This document shows positions 43,425 through 53,825 of a stretch of DNA of 64,000 nucleotides, piece after piece. The stretch covers positions 248,001 to 312,000 of the forward strand of contig CAWUHX010000220.1 in the NCBI GenBank assembly GCA_963922205.1, written 5' to 3'. A model generated the notes under the pieces. That model saw only the letters and a program-made list of their open reading frames with translations. It was not told the DNA's origin and searched no databases. This DNA comes from Romanomermis culicivorax (lineage: Eukaryota > Nematoda > Enoplea > Mermithida > Mermithidae). The translations under genes and the position numbers were made by a program. Every line of letters begins with the position of its first letter. Positions within the stretch are counted from its first letter, which is position 1.

Positions 43425-46400
43425 GATCAAATTTTCAGAAAGCACTGAGCTATTTCAAAATCATATTTATTTCATGCTTCATATATTCATTTGCAACATT
43501 TATTTGACAAATCTACTTCTTCATTTCATGGTATGAAAATCCCAAAAGATAAAAATTGTGGAGGTGTCAGCCAGGGTTCTGCCCCGGGTAAGCATACCCA
43601 GCAACCCCCTCCCCACCTCAAGAACATTTATGCATCAATCTAGGATGTAAAATTCCTACTCCATACATATGCGAAAATTCCATTTGTAGCCTACGGACTC
43701 TGGCTTTTTTGGTTTGAAAATCACCAGCCAAAGGGCTCCAGGGCCTAAGTTTTTAGGGGCCAAAATTATGTAATTGGAGACTATTCAAGTATAGACTTGT
43801 AACGCACTGATGAAGTTAATTGAATTACATGGATGTTCAATCAGTTGATTCGTATTCAAAAAAATAACTGCCCAAAACATTTCCAACACAATATAAAAGT
43901 TTACTTTAAATTCAACAAATTTTGAATGTACACTTCAAATCTAAAATTGAATGAAATTACAGTAATTCATTAACATGTAAATTAATAAATCAAAATTCTT
44001 ACGACTAAGACCGTAAGAGCCATTTCCAAATTTTCAGCTGCCCAGGCCCATAGATTGACTAAAAAGAGTTCGAAACATTAAATTGATTAAACAGCGATTT
44101 GTTTAGTTAATACAATTTCACCAACATTTGAGCACAAACATGACAAGAAATGTTTCCAATTTTGTCCCAAAGTTCAGGACGATTCAAAGCTTGATCGAAA
44201 TAAGCTGAATTTAGAAAATACGAGTATAACATTACTTTACTTCACTTTCGATACATCAGATCACATATTTTTCTCGATTATATATACACTTAACCTCGAA
44301 TCATGTGTGGAAAAAGCGTAATCCGCCTCTAAATTGCTCTGCATAATTGCGTAATGTAGAAACTTTACCAATGTATTCCCGGGTGCAGACAGATGTACAA
44401 TTGAACTCCCCGACGATTGTTTGTCCTTCATGTTCTGAATTTGAAGAAAAATCAGAAACGTGGTTTCGAAATTCACGCGCTCGATTGGCTATGTCAAATT
44501 GACTTCTTTCAGATCGGACAAAGTTGGTCGTTTCGCCACTAGCAAACATCGCCCCATCCAATACCAAGAATTTATTAAAAGTTCGCAAGTTCGTCGGAAA
44601 TATTGGGCTAGAAATTTTGTCGCCTGGCCCAAATTTTCGTCTTTCCAACCGAATATAGTTCACAGCACTTTAACCTATTGGGAGCAACAAGGCCGACTTT
44701 TCTGGATTATTACACAGAATATAGACGATCTGCACAAAAAAGCCGGTTGTACCCGCGTTACAGATCTACACGGATCGGCTTACAAAGTCAGATGTATGAG
44801 GTGCGATCACGTGGAACATAGGCAGGCGTTCCAAAGTCGTATGCGATTTTTGAATCCATATTTTGATTATAATTCGACTAAAATTGCTCCCGACGGTGAC
44901 GTAGATTTACCCGATGATGTGGTAAGCATTCTGGAAATTATCGTCACTATCTCTCTAGTCCTTTAACTCTTGTCTAGTCTTCCTGAATCCAAAAACTTGA
45001 ATCAAAATCAGTGATGACTCGTTTTCTTTATGGGCACTAAATTGTTGAATGTTAAATTCAACAAATTTACTTCAGATTTCAGTTTGGCTCTAGGAAACAA
45101 TTATCTTCGTATTGATTGTAGTCATTCCCTGATCTTGCAAATAAGATGAGTTAAATATATTTTTAGTTTCAAAACATCAAAAATGATTGTTTTGTTTTTA
45201 TAAGTAATTTTTGTGCAAAAATTATGCTTAAATCGTAATACACATGAAGGGAGCTATGCGGCCTGAGGAAGGTAAAGCGAATTTTTTGTAGATCACCATA
45301 AATCTTAGAGAGGGTCATGGGACAAAAAAATCAATTTCTTGCGCAATAAGTCCGAAGAACGGTTCAAAAAATTGGCATTTTCGAACTATTTTTTATGCAA
45401 AAAAATGTCAATTTTCTTTCAAAAAAACGACATTTTTAGTATTTTTCAACTACAAGGATAGGGTTTCTTATGGCTAACCCATTTCAGCCATATGATTGGT
45501 AAATTTTTAAAAGAGTTTTCTTAATTTTTTAATTAAATTTTTAATTTTAATCAAATTTTAATTTTAATTAAAAATTTTTAAATTAAAATTATTCAGCGAT
45601 TTCGGCTGTTTTTTATGGCACCTCCTATTATATGTATGGTTGTTGATAATAATTGTGTGAAAGCAAAAAAAAAGTTTTTGAATCTGATGTGTATTGTCAA
45701 TCAATTTATATGTACTTCTCAACGTAAAATTTTCTACTGAAACTGATGGCTAGAAAGTAAAACACGAAGTGAATCAGAATAATTACCGCACTAAAGTCAT
45801 AAGAACCATGCCTGTAAGAAGTCCGAAGAATTGGGAGGGGGTCCCAAAAAAGTCGATAAAATTTCGAAAATTTTCCTAATAAAAGCCTAAAAGACACATT
45901 TTTCCACATTTTTACTGGAAAAATGAAAAAAATGAAAATAAAATTTTAAAAATAAATAATACAATGAAACGTCGGTGATTTGAAGTTCAAAGTTGAGATG
46001 ATTTTTTACTTTTAAAAAATTATTTTAGAAAATGAAATTTAATTCATGTCTTTTCTTCGTTTCAGATCGAAAACTTCGTTTTACCCGGCTGTCTTCGATG
46101 CGGCGGCGACGTCAAACCGGGCATAGTTTTCTTCGGCGACAACGTTTCCTCCGACGTCGTAGAATTTTGTAACGATAAGATCGATACGGCCGACGCCCTA
46201 TTGATTTTGGGCACGTCGATGAGCGTCTATTCCGGTTACCGTTTCGCTAAACGTTTCAGCGAACGGTCGAAATCGATTTTCATTATCAACATAGGCGCCA
46301 CGCGCGCCGACTCTTTAGCCAGAATGAAAATTTCGGCCAAATGCGGCGACGTCGTGCCACTTTTGAAAATGACGCACGAAAATTATACGGCTTTGCCGTT

Positions 46401-46434
46401 GAAAGATGGGTTACAAATCGAGACGACTTATTGA
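40974..46434 (+). CDS. SIRT4: Mitochondrial NAD-dependent sirtuin SIRT4, three exons, 312 aa
   Basis: Class II sirtuin; family members work in the mitochondrial matrix as NAD-dependent lipoamidase, deacylase or ADP-ribosyltransferase regulating pyruvate and glutamate metabolism. Exons: 40974-41134, 44513-44921, 46066-46434 (borders ACAG|GTGAAA, TTTCAG|ATCG, GTG|GTAAGC, TTTCAG|ATCG); phases fit and total exactly 313 codons. Residues 1-18 (MILKRFFSSAFV) are a basic, amphipathic mitochondrial presequence. NAD-binding motifs GAGVSTESGIPDYR (about 41-54) and TQNIDDLHKKAG are present, with the catalytic His in DLHG. The zinc site is C-x2-C (VRCMRCDH) plus C-x2-C (GCLRCGGDVKPG), then VFFGDN and GTSMSVYSGYR typical of SIRT4. 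Length agrees with animal SIRT4 (about 310). Intron 1 (3.4 kb) holds repeat R, MITEs and an AT microsatellite. A 3-codon upstream ORF (about 40949) precedes the start. Confidence 0.95.
41890..42665 (+). repeat. Dispersed repeat R, copy 2 (in SIRT4 intron 1)
   Basis: Aligns with 23880-24725 in the same orientation, including CCGGCGCCAAGCGCCGG (42083-42099), GACGCTGGAAAATCAATTTT, and CCCCAAAATTTTCTTCCC near the right end. TTTGTACATGTACAAA-like words flank it at about 41757 and 42660, perhaps its terminal repeats. Confidence 0.65.
43032..43225 (+). mobile_element. CATACCTGTAA-family MITE, 194 bp
   Basis: Starts CATACCAGTAATCGG and ends CTCATACAGGTAG, flanked by ATTTTCGA (43024-43031) and ATTTTCGG (43226-43233), an 8-bp duplication with one change. 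It lies in SIRT4 intron 1. Confidence 0.78.
43226..43365 (-). mobile_element. CAGGCCTGTA-family MITE, partial
   Basis: The stretch TTGAAACATTTCGGTGGGCC and the terminus CCTGCCTACAGGCCTG match 35281-35464; the other end is missing, cut by the neighbouring MITE. Confidence 0.6.
43371..43422. repeat. (TA)26 microsatellite
   Basis: Fifty-two bases of pure TA repeat, directly after a MITE end, in SIRT4 intron 1. Confidence 0.97.
45810..45910 (+). mobile_element. CATACCTGTAA-family MITE, left-end fragment in SIRT4 intron 2
   Basis: CATGCCTGTAAGAAGTCCGA followed by a G-run, AAAAAAGTCGATAAAATTTC and TTTTCCTAATAAAAGCC matches the left half of the family. The right half is absent. Confidence 0.6.
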
Positions 46435-47545
46435 GATTTCTTGTTTTGAGCAGAGTCACGAAATTTTGGAGAAGTTCAGTAAGAAGAAAAAACATCGTTC
46501 AGCACCTGACCGAGTATGAAATGAGATATTTTTCATAATTTTGATCAAAAATTTTGATTTTTCGACAATCTGTTATCGAATTTCCGCCCTAATATACCTG
46601 GCGAAATTTAAATCGGTATTTTAATTTTTTGATCGTTTTTGTGGGTTTTCTGTTAAAGTCAGAACTTTATCATGAAAAATTTATTCACGTAAAAATCTAG
46701 ATTTTTCAAAAATGTCCCAGGGAGTTTGATAAATTCTCCTTTTTTAGTTTGATTGATTGTGGTGTCTTGCATCTGACGCTATTTTTGTTGGTTATAATCA
46801 CGGTTCTGAAAATTTTCCTAGCGCTTATCGTCTTGTTGGCTCCATTTCGGGGATTCTTTAATTGCATTCGTGACTTTTTCGGCTGAGCAGCAACTTATGA
46901 GAAATGAAAACTTTGACTTTCGAACATTTTTACTAGTATCCTTAAAGTTTATTTTTCATCATCTGGTTTTTCATCTTTTGTTTTTTTCAGAATTTTTAAC
47001 AATAGTTCACCTCTTATGAAATCCAATAGATTTTTCGTCTTCCTGATCTTATATGTGATTATTGATAAAATTGTGAATTTTCGGATTTTGTGAACATATT
47101 ATTTGAAAACTTTGATTTTTTGAATAAATTTCATCAAATTTGTGAAATTCTTAGTTTTTTACCATAACAATGTATTTTATCTGTTCTCGTTTTTGTGACC
47201 TTTTTTCTGACTTGAAAATCCTCAGAATTGGACGTTAAATCGTCGCTGTACGTCGGCATGAATTCAAATTTTTACGCGTCGTCATTTTGATTTATGATTA
47301 GTTTCGTTCGTATTTGCCGTGTTCCATATGTTTTTAGTCGCAAGATTACTTCTCTATTTATGTAGCGTTTATTTAGCTTATGAATGTGGTAACATAGATG
47401 CGGAAAACGCTAATCATCCTTAAGGATTGTCCTCACGTCCCAGAATTTTTTGAGCGAAAAGTCTTACTGTAAAAACTGTGAACGACTACTGATTGTTTTC
47501 TTTCTCAACTTTTTCAAGCATTTTATTAAAAAACAGACCATAAGC
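46435..47545. other. 3' flank of SIRT4, no supported gene
   Basis: AT-rich sequence with short frames only. AATAAA-type words occur (for example near 47130), but none can be assigned as the SIRT4 poly(A) signal. Confidence 0.4.
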
Positions 47546-47650
47546 CTATAGTCTTAGGTAAGTATAGCAGCTACTTATCATGCACCGTGCGGCGAAGTAT
47601 AGCAGCTCAACGTGGTGCCGTACGGTGAAGTATAGTTGGCCCTTTATACT
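47545..47650 (+). mobile_element. PIF/Harbinger-like MITE fragment
   Basis: GTATAGCAGCTACTTATCAT, GGCGAAGTATAGCAGCTCAA and GGTGAAGTATAGTTGGCCC followed by TTTA match the inner and terminal words of the copy at 39911 (CATACTTCGCC, GTATAGCAGCTC). Confidence 0.55.
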
Positions 47651-48245
47651 TCGATTCGTTCGCGATCGAAAAAAACAAACGGCAGAACAAATTATTGCGT
47701 TTCCTCACTGGCGGATTTCAGAAGAAAAATCAAATTCAAGAGAGAATTAGCCCAGTTTTTTCCAAATTGAAAGTCCTAAATTTGAGCCCGAAATATGGGC
47801 TTCGGGCTGTCTGTCTGAAAAAATTATCGGTCCAGGCTGACCTACTTTTCAGAAGAACGAAAAATGTTGATGTGCAGGGTATAGTTTTTGATTATGTTGG
47901 TTGTGATTACTGTATCAAATAAATTTTGCTCGGGATACCTCATTTTTTTCAGTGTAGCTGAAGAAAATGAAATTTTCATTTTTAAAGCCAAAAACCATGG
48001 ACAAAGTAGCCAAAGCTCTCAGTCCGACCAACTATGCTCTTGACTCACACTCTTTCTTCTTTGCTTCCGTTTTTTCCTCTTTGTCTCCTTTCATGAACTT
48101 GGACCAACTCTTTTCAGTGTTTTGTGTTACTGAATAATTCACTAACTTAATTATTAGTCAATTTTCAACAGTTCAATTTAATGTTTTATTTATAACTTTC
48201 ATTTCAAGCAGTTGATAATTTAATTTTTTGAAGAGTAAATCCATA

Positions 48246-48640
48246 CGTGCACAGCATATAAATTTTATTGGTGGTCAGCCAGGACAGGGGGTGGAATAGA
48301 AATTTTTCGTTCTTGATAATGAAAAGAAAAATCTTAGGAAGATCTTCTAGCATTCAAGCAGCATATTCTTCTTTCTTTATAAGTCAGATATGTGAAATTA
48401 TATTGTCTTAGACAGCACTTTTTAAAGTTTTAGTGTTACTTTTTTGGAATCAAGTATGCTTTGTTTTAAAATATTGCTAAATTACAGCGTCATTTCTGTT
48501 TTTTGACGACTTTCTCTTCTCTCGCTCATTTTTCTTCGTAATGGTCTCAATCATTGCTGGGGGATTAAATCTGCTGGGGGGGGTCAATCATAATTTGCTG
48601 GAGGTCAAAACCCCACACGTATCGAGACTATTCCTTGATT
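48246..48640 (+). repeat. Segmental repeat S, copy 1
   Basis: Aligns with 50484-51128 in the same orientation (GGTCAGCCAGGACAGGG, CATTCAAGCAGCATATTCTT, GTCAGATATGTGAAATTA, GACGACTTTCTCTTCT). This copy lacks the MITE that sits in copy 2 and so preserves the empty site. It ends in CTGCTGGGGG-type words repeated two or three times. Confidence 0.75.
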
Positions 48641-48719
48641 TTTGTATCATGTTTAGCTAAAAGTGCAATGTTGAGCAATAGTAAAATACCAAATGAAATT
48701 GCATTTACATAAAATTTTA

Positions 48720-48885
48720 AAATCGAGTTTTTGGGTCGGGCTTCAGGCCTCGTTTTTTTAATCGGGCCGGGCCGGGCCTCAAGGTTAAAGCTCGATTGTG
48801 GACCGGGCCGGGTTCAGGCTTCTAAAAAAAATTTTCGGGCCGAACCGGCCCGGAAATTCCAGGCCCGATTCAGGCCCCATTGAAG
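48720..48885. repeat. GC-rich block with repeated CGGGCCGGGCC and inverted ends
   Basis: Words such as GGGTCGGGCTTCAGGCCTCG, ATCGGGCCGGGCCGGGCCTC, ACCGGGCCGGGTTCAGGC and GGCCCGATTCAGGCCCC recur in both orientations within about 165 bp. It could be a short fold-back MITE; no clear target duplication was found. Confidence 0.5.
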
Positions 48886-48991
48886 ACCATGACATCATTA
48901 TCATCAAGATTTGATATAATTTTTTTAACAAATTTCTGTTCCACAAGGCCCGTTTTGATCAAAGTCTCGGTTCGACTGTTGACGATCATTT

Positions 48992-49202
48992 ATACTTGCC
49001 TTCCGACGGAACGGAATGTAATCAACAAAACGTAACCGAACGAAAGGGAAATTTTCGTTCCGTTCGGTTCGGTTGGAGGTTACCGTCGGTCGTTTTCCAC
49101 AAAATTGCAGTAGTCCTTTCCGACCGAAAGCGGATTTGCAGGCTGAACGTTTCATGCTGTTAGCGATACGTTCCGTTCCTTTCCGTCGAAAAAGGCAAGT
49201 AT
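48992..49202. mobile_element. MITE with TACTTGCC inverted ends, about 211 bp
   Basis: ATTTATACTTGCCTTCCGAC at the left answers TTCCGTCGAAAAAGGCAAGTATAAAT at the right. The interior is full of CCGAACGGAACG-type inverted words. TA or TTA/TAA at the borders suits a PIF or Tc1-like target. Confidence 0.65.
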
Positions 49203-50483
49203 AAATGAAATGAATTTACAGTAGAAAAAAACAGCCACGTATTATTTGCATGGAAAACTAGTCCATTTTCTCCGGATAAAAACTTAAAAGCACAAATATG
49301 TTTGGGAAACAAAATTATGATTTTTCGCAAATTAGTTGCAGTAGCCTAAGATGTTCACTTGAATGTGAGTTTTTAACCTGCGTAGGTCTAGATCTGATTT
49401 TAAAATAAATGAACTATCGAGTTACTAATAGGTTGTAATTGAACAAAAGACCAACAGTTTTGGAAGGTTCATCAACCATATACCATGGTGGTGATTTAAG
49501 TATCATAATGAATTGTTCCATTTTCATGACAAACTGAGATTGACCCATGTCACTCGAATGATTTCCGTAGTGAAAAATATTCATATCAAGTGACGCTTTC
49601 AAAATTCTAGAAATTTCCAAAGTTTACGTGATTTTTGCCAAACAGTCGCTGCTGGAATCACTTAATTCGTTGATTTTTTCAGTATAGTAAGTGCTACTGG
49701 ATTCAATAGTTACACAGGGAATATTATGCATAAAAAAAGTTTTTGTTGTACCGAATTCAATTGGTCAAAATGTTATTTGGAAGGGGGTTTGTCCAAGGAC
49801 AGACTAAGCATAGACCACGAAAAAAGTGGCTTCCCACAGCTTTGAATTTTTTACATAAAGTTGGAATATTCAAATATTGTTGCCCAGTCGTGGAAACGTT
49901 CTAGGTGTGTGCATGATAAATCTAATCAAATGATACAATGTCTTAAAATGGACTGAATTATCGTGTCTGTCTTTTTTTAAGTGGATGGTCTATGGCCTCT
50001 TGCGCTGCTCAGCTCAACATTTTTTTAACACGAAAAAAATTAGAACCCTTCTCAGGACGACCACCAGCAGATTTTAGAAAGATGTTGAACATGTACGGTG
50101 GTCATTTAAAACTTCAGTAATGAAATAGTGAATCTGCAGAAGTTGAAAGGCTTGGAATAATGAATGTTTTGGAAAAAGTGATATTGTCCAAACTGCTCAA
50201 CTGTGTGTTCAAGGATAGAAGTGTTCATCTTGTTTTGAACTGCACGAAAATCAACTTGTGGTCTGTTTTTCCTGAAATTTTTCTAAATGCTGAAAGAAAA
50301 TATTCTATGTTATTACGATCTTCAGCTGAACCATATGCCACAACGGACAACGAATTTGTGACCATGCTGAACTAAGTTTTATCAATTCTTTGTGAAAGAT
50401 CTTACTGTGAAAGCCTTGTCCAAACAATTTTGCGATAGACTGATTCTTGTTGTTCATTTTTCGATCCAGAACGATGTACAACC

Positions 50484-51128
50484 ATACATGCACTGCATAA
50501 AAATTCTGCTGGGGGTCAGCCAGGACAGGGACTGGAATACAAAATTTTTTTTGTTTTTAATAACAAAAAAGTCTTAGATAGGTCTTCTAACATTCAAGCA
50601 GCATATTCTTCAATATTAAGGCCCTGTCATACCTCAACGCGCGGCGCCGCGCGGTACCGGCCGGCGCCGCGCGGCGCCGGTTGTCCTATTCATACTAACA
50701 GGCGGCGCCGTACGGCGCCGCTTTTATACTTTTGGATTTTGCTCTTCTCAAAAAATGTGTATTGGTTTAGTTGAAACCTGACGGGGCGCCGCAAAAATTA
50801 CAAAAACCCATTCATACTTCAAAGGCGGTACCGCGCGGCGCCGGCCGGTGCCGCGCGGTGAAGCATGACAGGGCCTTTAGTCAGATATGTGAAATTATTT
50901 GCTAAGATTGCACTTTTTAAAGTTTCAAAGTTACTTTTTTGGAATCAAGTGTGCTTTATTTAGAAAAATTCTTAAACTACGGCATCATTCCCATTTTTAT
51001 GACGACTTTCTCTTCTTTCTTGCTCATTTTCCTTCGTCATCTTCTCAATCATTGTTGAGGTAATCAAATCTGCTGGGGGTCAGCAAGAATCTGCTGGGGG
51101 TCAATCAAGGTCTGCTGGGGCTCAAACC
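50484..51128 (+). repeat. Segmental repeat S, copy 2, interrupted by a MITE
   Basis: Same sequence as 48246-48640 with a 258-bp insertion at 50619-50876. The right end has CTGCTGGGGGTCA three times (TCTGCTGGGGGTCAGCAAGA, TCTGCTGGGGGTCAATCAAG, TCTGCTGGGGCTCAA). Confidence 0.75.
50619..50876 (+). mobile_element. PIF/Harbinger-like MITE, 258 bp, with GC palindromic core
   Basis: Ends AGGCCCTGTCAT and ATGACAGGGCCT are perfect inverted repeats, flanked by TTA at 50616-50618 and 50877-50879. The subterminal parts are runs of CGCGCGGCGCCG / GGTACCGGCCGGCGCC in both orientations, able to fold into a very stable structure. The related unfilled site is seen in repeat S copy 1. Confidence 0.88.
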
Positions 51129-51331
51129 CCCTCTCAAACCCGCAACGTGCATGGATGAGTACAACCACAGTCCATTTAATTTAAAATGGCAGATGCAACG
51201 AAAACCAAAAAGGTAAGTTCAATTTAATACGAAATTTTGACTCAGTGGAAAACTTTATACCGTATGTTGAGAGTGGCCACAGCAGCCACCTCAACTACGA
51301 ATTGTTGCAAAAAGAGAGCGCATTTCGCGCT

Positions 51332-51399
51332 GCTCGGTTGGCTCAGTTGGTTAGAGCGTGCGGACCGCAAGGTCCTGGGTTCAAGTCCCGAATCGAGCC
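51332..51399 (+). tRNA. tRNA-like gene lacking a normal anticodon loop
   Basis: Acceptor stem GCTCGGT/ATCGAGC pairs fully (one G-T). The D arm is GCTC-AGTTGGTTA-GAGC with an intact A box (TGGCTCAGTTGG). The T arm has the B box GGTTCAAGTCC with loop TTCAAGT. Between D and T arms the sequence reads TGCGG-A-CCGCA: the two strands of an anticodon stem with one base between them, or TGCG-GAC-CGCA with a 3-base loop, in place of the usual 7. The total length is about 68 bases, roughly six fewer than normal. TTTT at 51404-51407 could stop RNA polymerase III. It is either a pseudogene whose loop was deleted or a tRNA-like RNA with no decoding role. No anticodon can be assigned. Confidence 0.72.
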
Positions 51400-51409
51400 T
51401 ACCTTTTAC

Positions 51410-53820
51410 TGAAGTCCTGAGTAGCGGGAACAGGTTGCCTCAACACGTAGAAAAACGATAAATTTCTTCCAGGTAATGGGGAAGATCAAAATCATAAAAA
51501 ACATCATGCTTATCCATTGTCGGTTTGGACAGAATTACGCCGATCCGATACATGAGTGCTACTGTTGTGTTTGTCGCTCACCGACAAAACCTTTTTTAAA
51601 TTGATTACAGTAATAAGCTTATTAGCTTTTTCCGTATTGAACTTTATTTCCTGGAATGCTGCATCGATCATTTCGAAATTAATGTAGTATAGAGAATTCA
51701 GTAGTGACAGTTTATTTGTGCTACGTGCATTCAAATACAAGTAGGAAGCAAGTGCTATTTCATAATTTTATATTTTTCTGCTAAAGCATACAAAAGATTG
51801 AAAATTCGCGAACATAATTAACTATAGCCCATTTTTTCCGAATGAGCCTCGGAAAGAAAAATAAGTGCTCGTGCAAAATAAAGCTTTTTTTCTCACATTG
51901 AATGCAGCAGTTGAGTTACACCTGGAAAAAAGAAAATTCAGCATGCGATGGTGATCACTTGCCTACTAATTTTTTAGACTTTTTTGCATCCCGAGGCTCG
52001 TTTGAAAATAGATTTGCTATAAACATAAAAATTTTCTTACTAAAAAATTATTTTGATGAAATTGATGATGACGGCAATACTATGCTTTGAGTTCGATTTG
52101 ATTGTGATTTGGGCTTTTCATACGCCAAGCCAAATACGTGTTTTCCACAAAATCAAAACGTCAGCATTAATTCTTAAAGCATTTGCTCCAAGAATTTTGT
52201 GGATCATTTGACGGACAATTTATGCGCGAGCAAAGATCGTATATCCTATGTTACATCCTAACCACGTTTCTCAAGATCCTCTTCATGGGCAGGAAAGATC
52301 TATATATCTTGTTACGGATTTTCGATGCTAGAAGTGCATATATTTCGCTTCTCTGTACCTCTTCCCCACCTCTATCTTCAGTTCCTTTTTTATTGATCCT
52401 ATAAAATTTTCCATATAGGGCGGTGAAGCTTATCGATCTACTCATTACTTCTGCGTCAATTTTTTCGTAGAAATTGTAGTTCAGGGGAATAAAAGGGGGA
52501 GATAGAAGTTACTTGCCGCAGACTCCTGGTTTGAGCCAAGGGCTTTTTCTTTCACATAGATTACCATTAATGGTTGTTAGGTTTTATGAACTTGCAGAGC
52601 GGAGTTAATGACTAGAATGGGTTCACCTCTGTACATCCTATGGCAATCGTTTTGTTTCGGATGAAATGCTGAAATTATACAGAAATCGTCATAAGCTTTA
52701 TGTCCTATCTGTTTCCGGGTTGGCAGCATCTTGCTGAATGAGAAATGAAAATTTTAGGTTCGGTGTCCATATTTCTTGAAAATCTTTTAAATTAATATTA
52801 ATTCTGCTATTTTGTCTAAAATGTTAAAACTTGGTTGATTTCTGGTAGATCCCGTCAATTTTGTATTTACCTAGATAGGTGTTTATCTCAATCCAAACAG
52901 CGAATTTTTAAGATGAACGGTATTTAAACGCTACAAATTAGTATTAATGGATACATTTGATTGAGACCTAATCACAAACATAATCTAAAATTACGTACCT
53001 GCCACGGTTTCGAAAAGTTAGTAGAAACAGCTGCTTGAAGTTCAGACCACAGGAGTGCTGAAATTTTCTTTTTTCCATTAGCCTCTGGCGCTTTAAAATC
53101 TCATTCGTAGCTACAGTAGTGAATCCAAAGCTATTCTCACATACAGTAAATGGTATTCTTTTTGATATTGTAGCAGCCAAGAAACCATCTTACTCGAAAA
53201 TGACACACGTCACCTATTTCCACAAGCAGATAAAAATAATGAGATTTGTTTTTGTATGAAAATGTGTTTCTAAATTTATATATATTTTACGATATCTTCA
53301 GTAGTAGCTTTTTATTCTAAGCAACTCGATGGGTGAACAAGATGAATTTATCAAAGTGCTTCTCCATCCATAATGGCCTTTTTTGTGGGAACTCGTTTGT
53401 CTCTGTTTGATTCTATTTCGCAGGATATGAGCATCTTCGTGTGTGCAATCAGTGAATGCAAACAGAATTTTCCGATTGTTGCCGTGCCAACCCCAAGAAT
53501 GCTTGCTGTTTGTCAAAGATCAGACGAATTCCAACTTCCAAGCCCAGAATAATCAACGGCCAATCCCATCTAATTTTTTAAGGCACACAGTTGCAGTATG
53601 GAGATGATACATTGTTTTAATTCTCTCTCTTTTTTCGGGTTTTCTCTTTATGTTTTCATTTTGATGAAATGTTTTTTTGATGAGATCCGTGGCATATGTC
53701 GTGTTATATTCTTTTTTTCGTTCAAAATACATTTCTAATTTTTAGGCTAGTTTTTATGAGTCGTAGAATTTGAATTTTTGCAATATTTCGACGGTATATC
53801 ATCTCTGGATTATCAAATTT
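51410..53820. other. Stretch with no firmly supported gene
   Basis: Two minus-strand frames (53180-52968 and 53516-53298) have a protein-like look, and the first runs to TGGCAG|GTACGTAA, a good splice donor at about 53000. No motif or partner exon supports them. The rest is AT-rich filler upstream of the V-ATPase gene. Confidence 0.35.
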
Positions 53821-53825
53821 CGGTG

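Noticed and set aside
44301-44663. 120-codon minus-strand frame opposite SIRT4 exon 2
   Set aside because: Shadow of the sirtuin exon; the plus strand carries the conserved protein.
52968-53516. Two minus-strand frames that look moderately protein-like
   Set aside because: One has a good donor, but there is no partner exon in phase and no known motif; left as unsupported.
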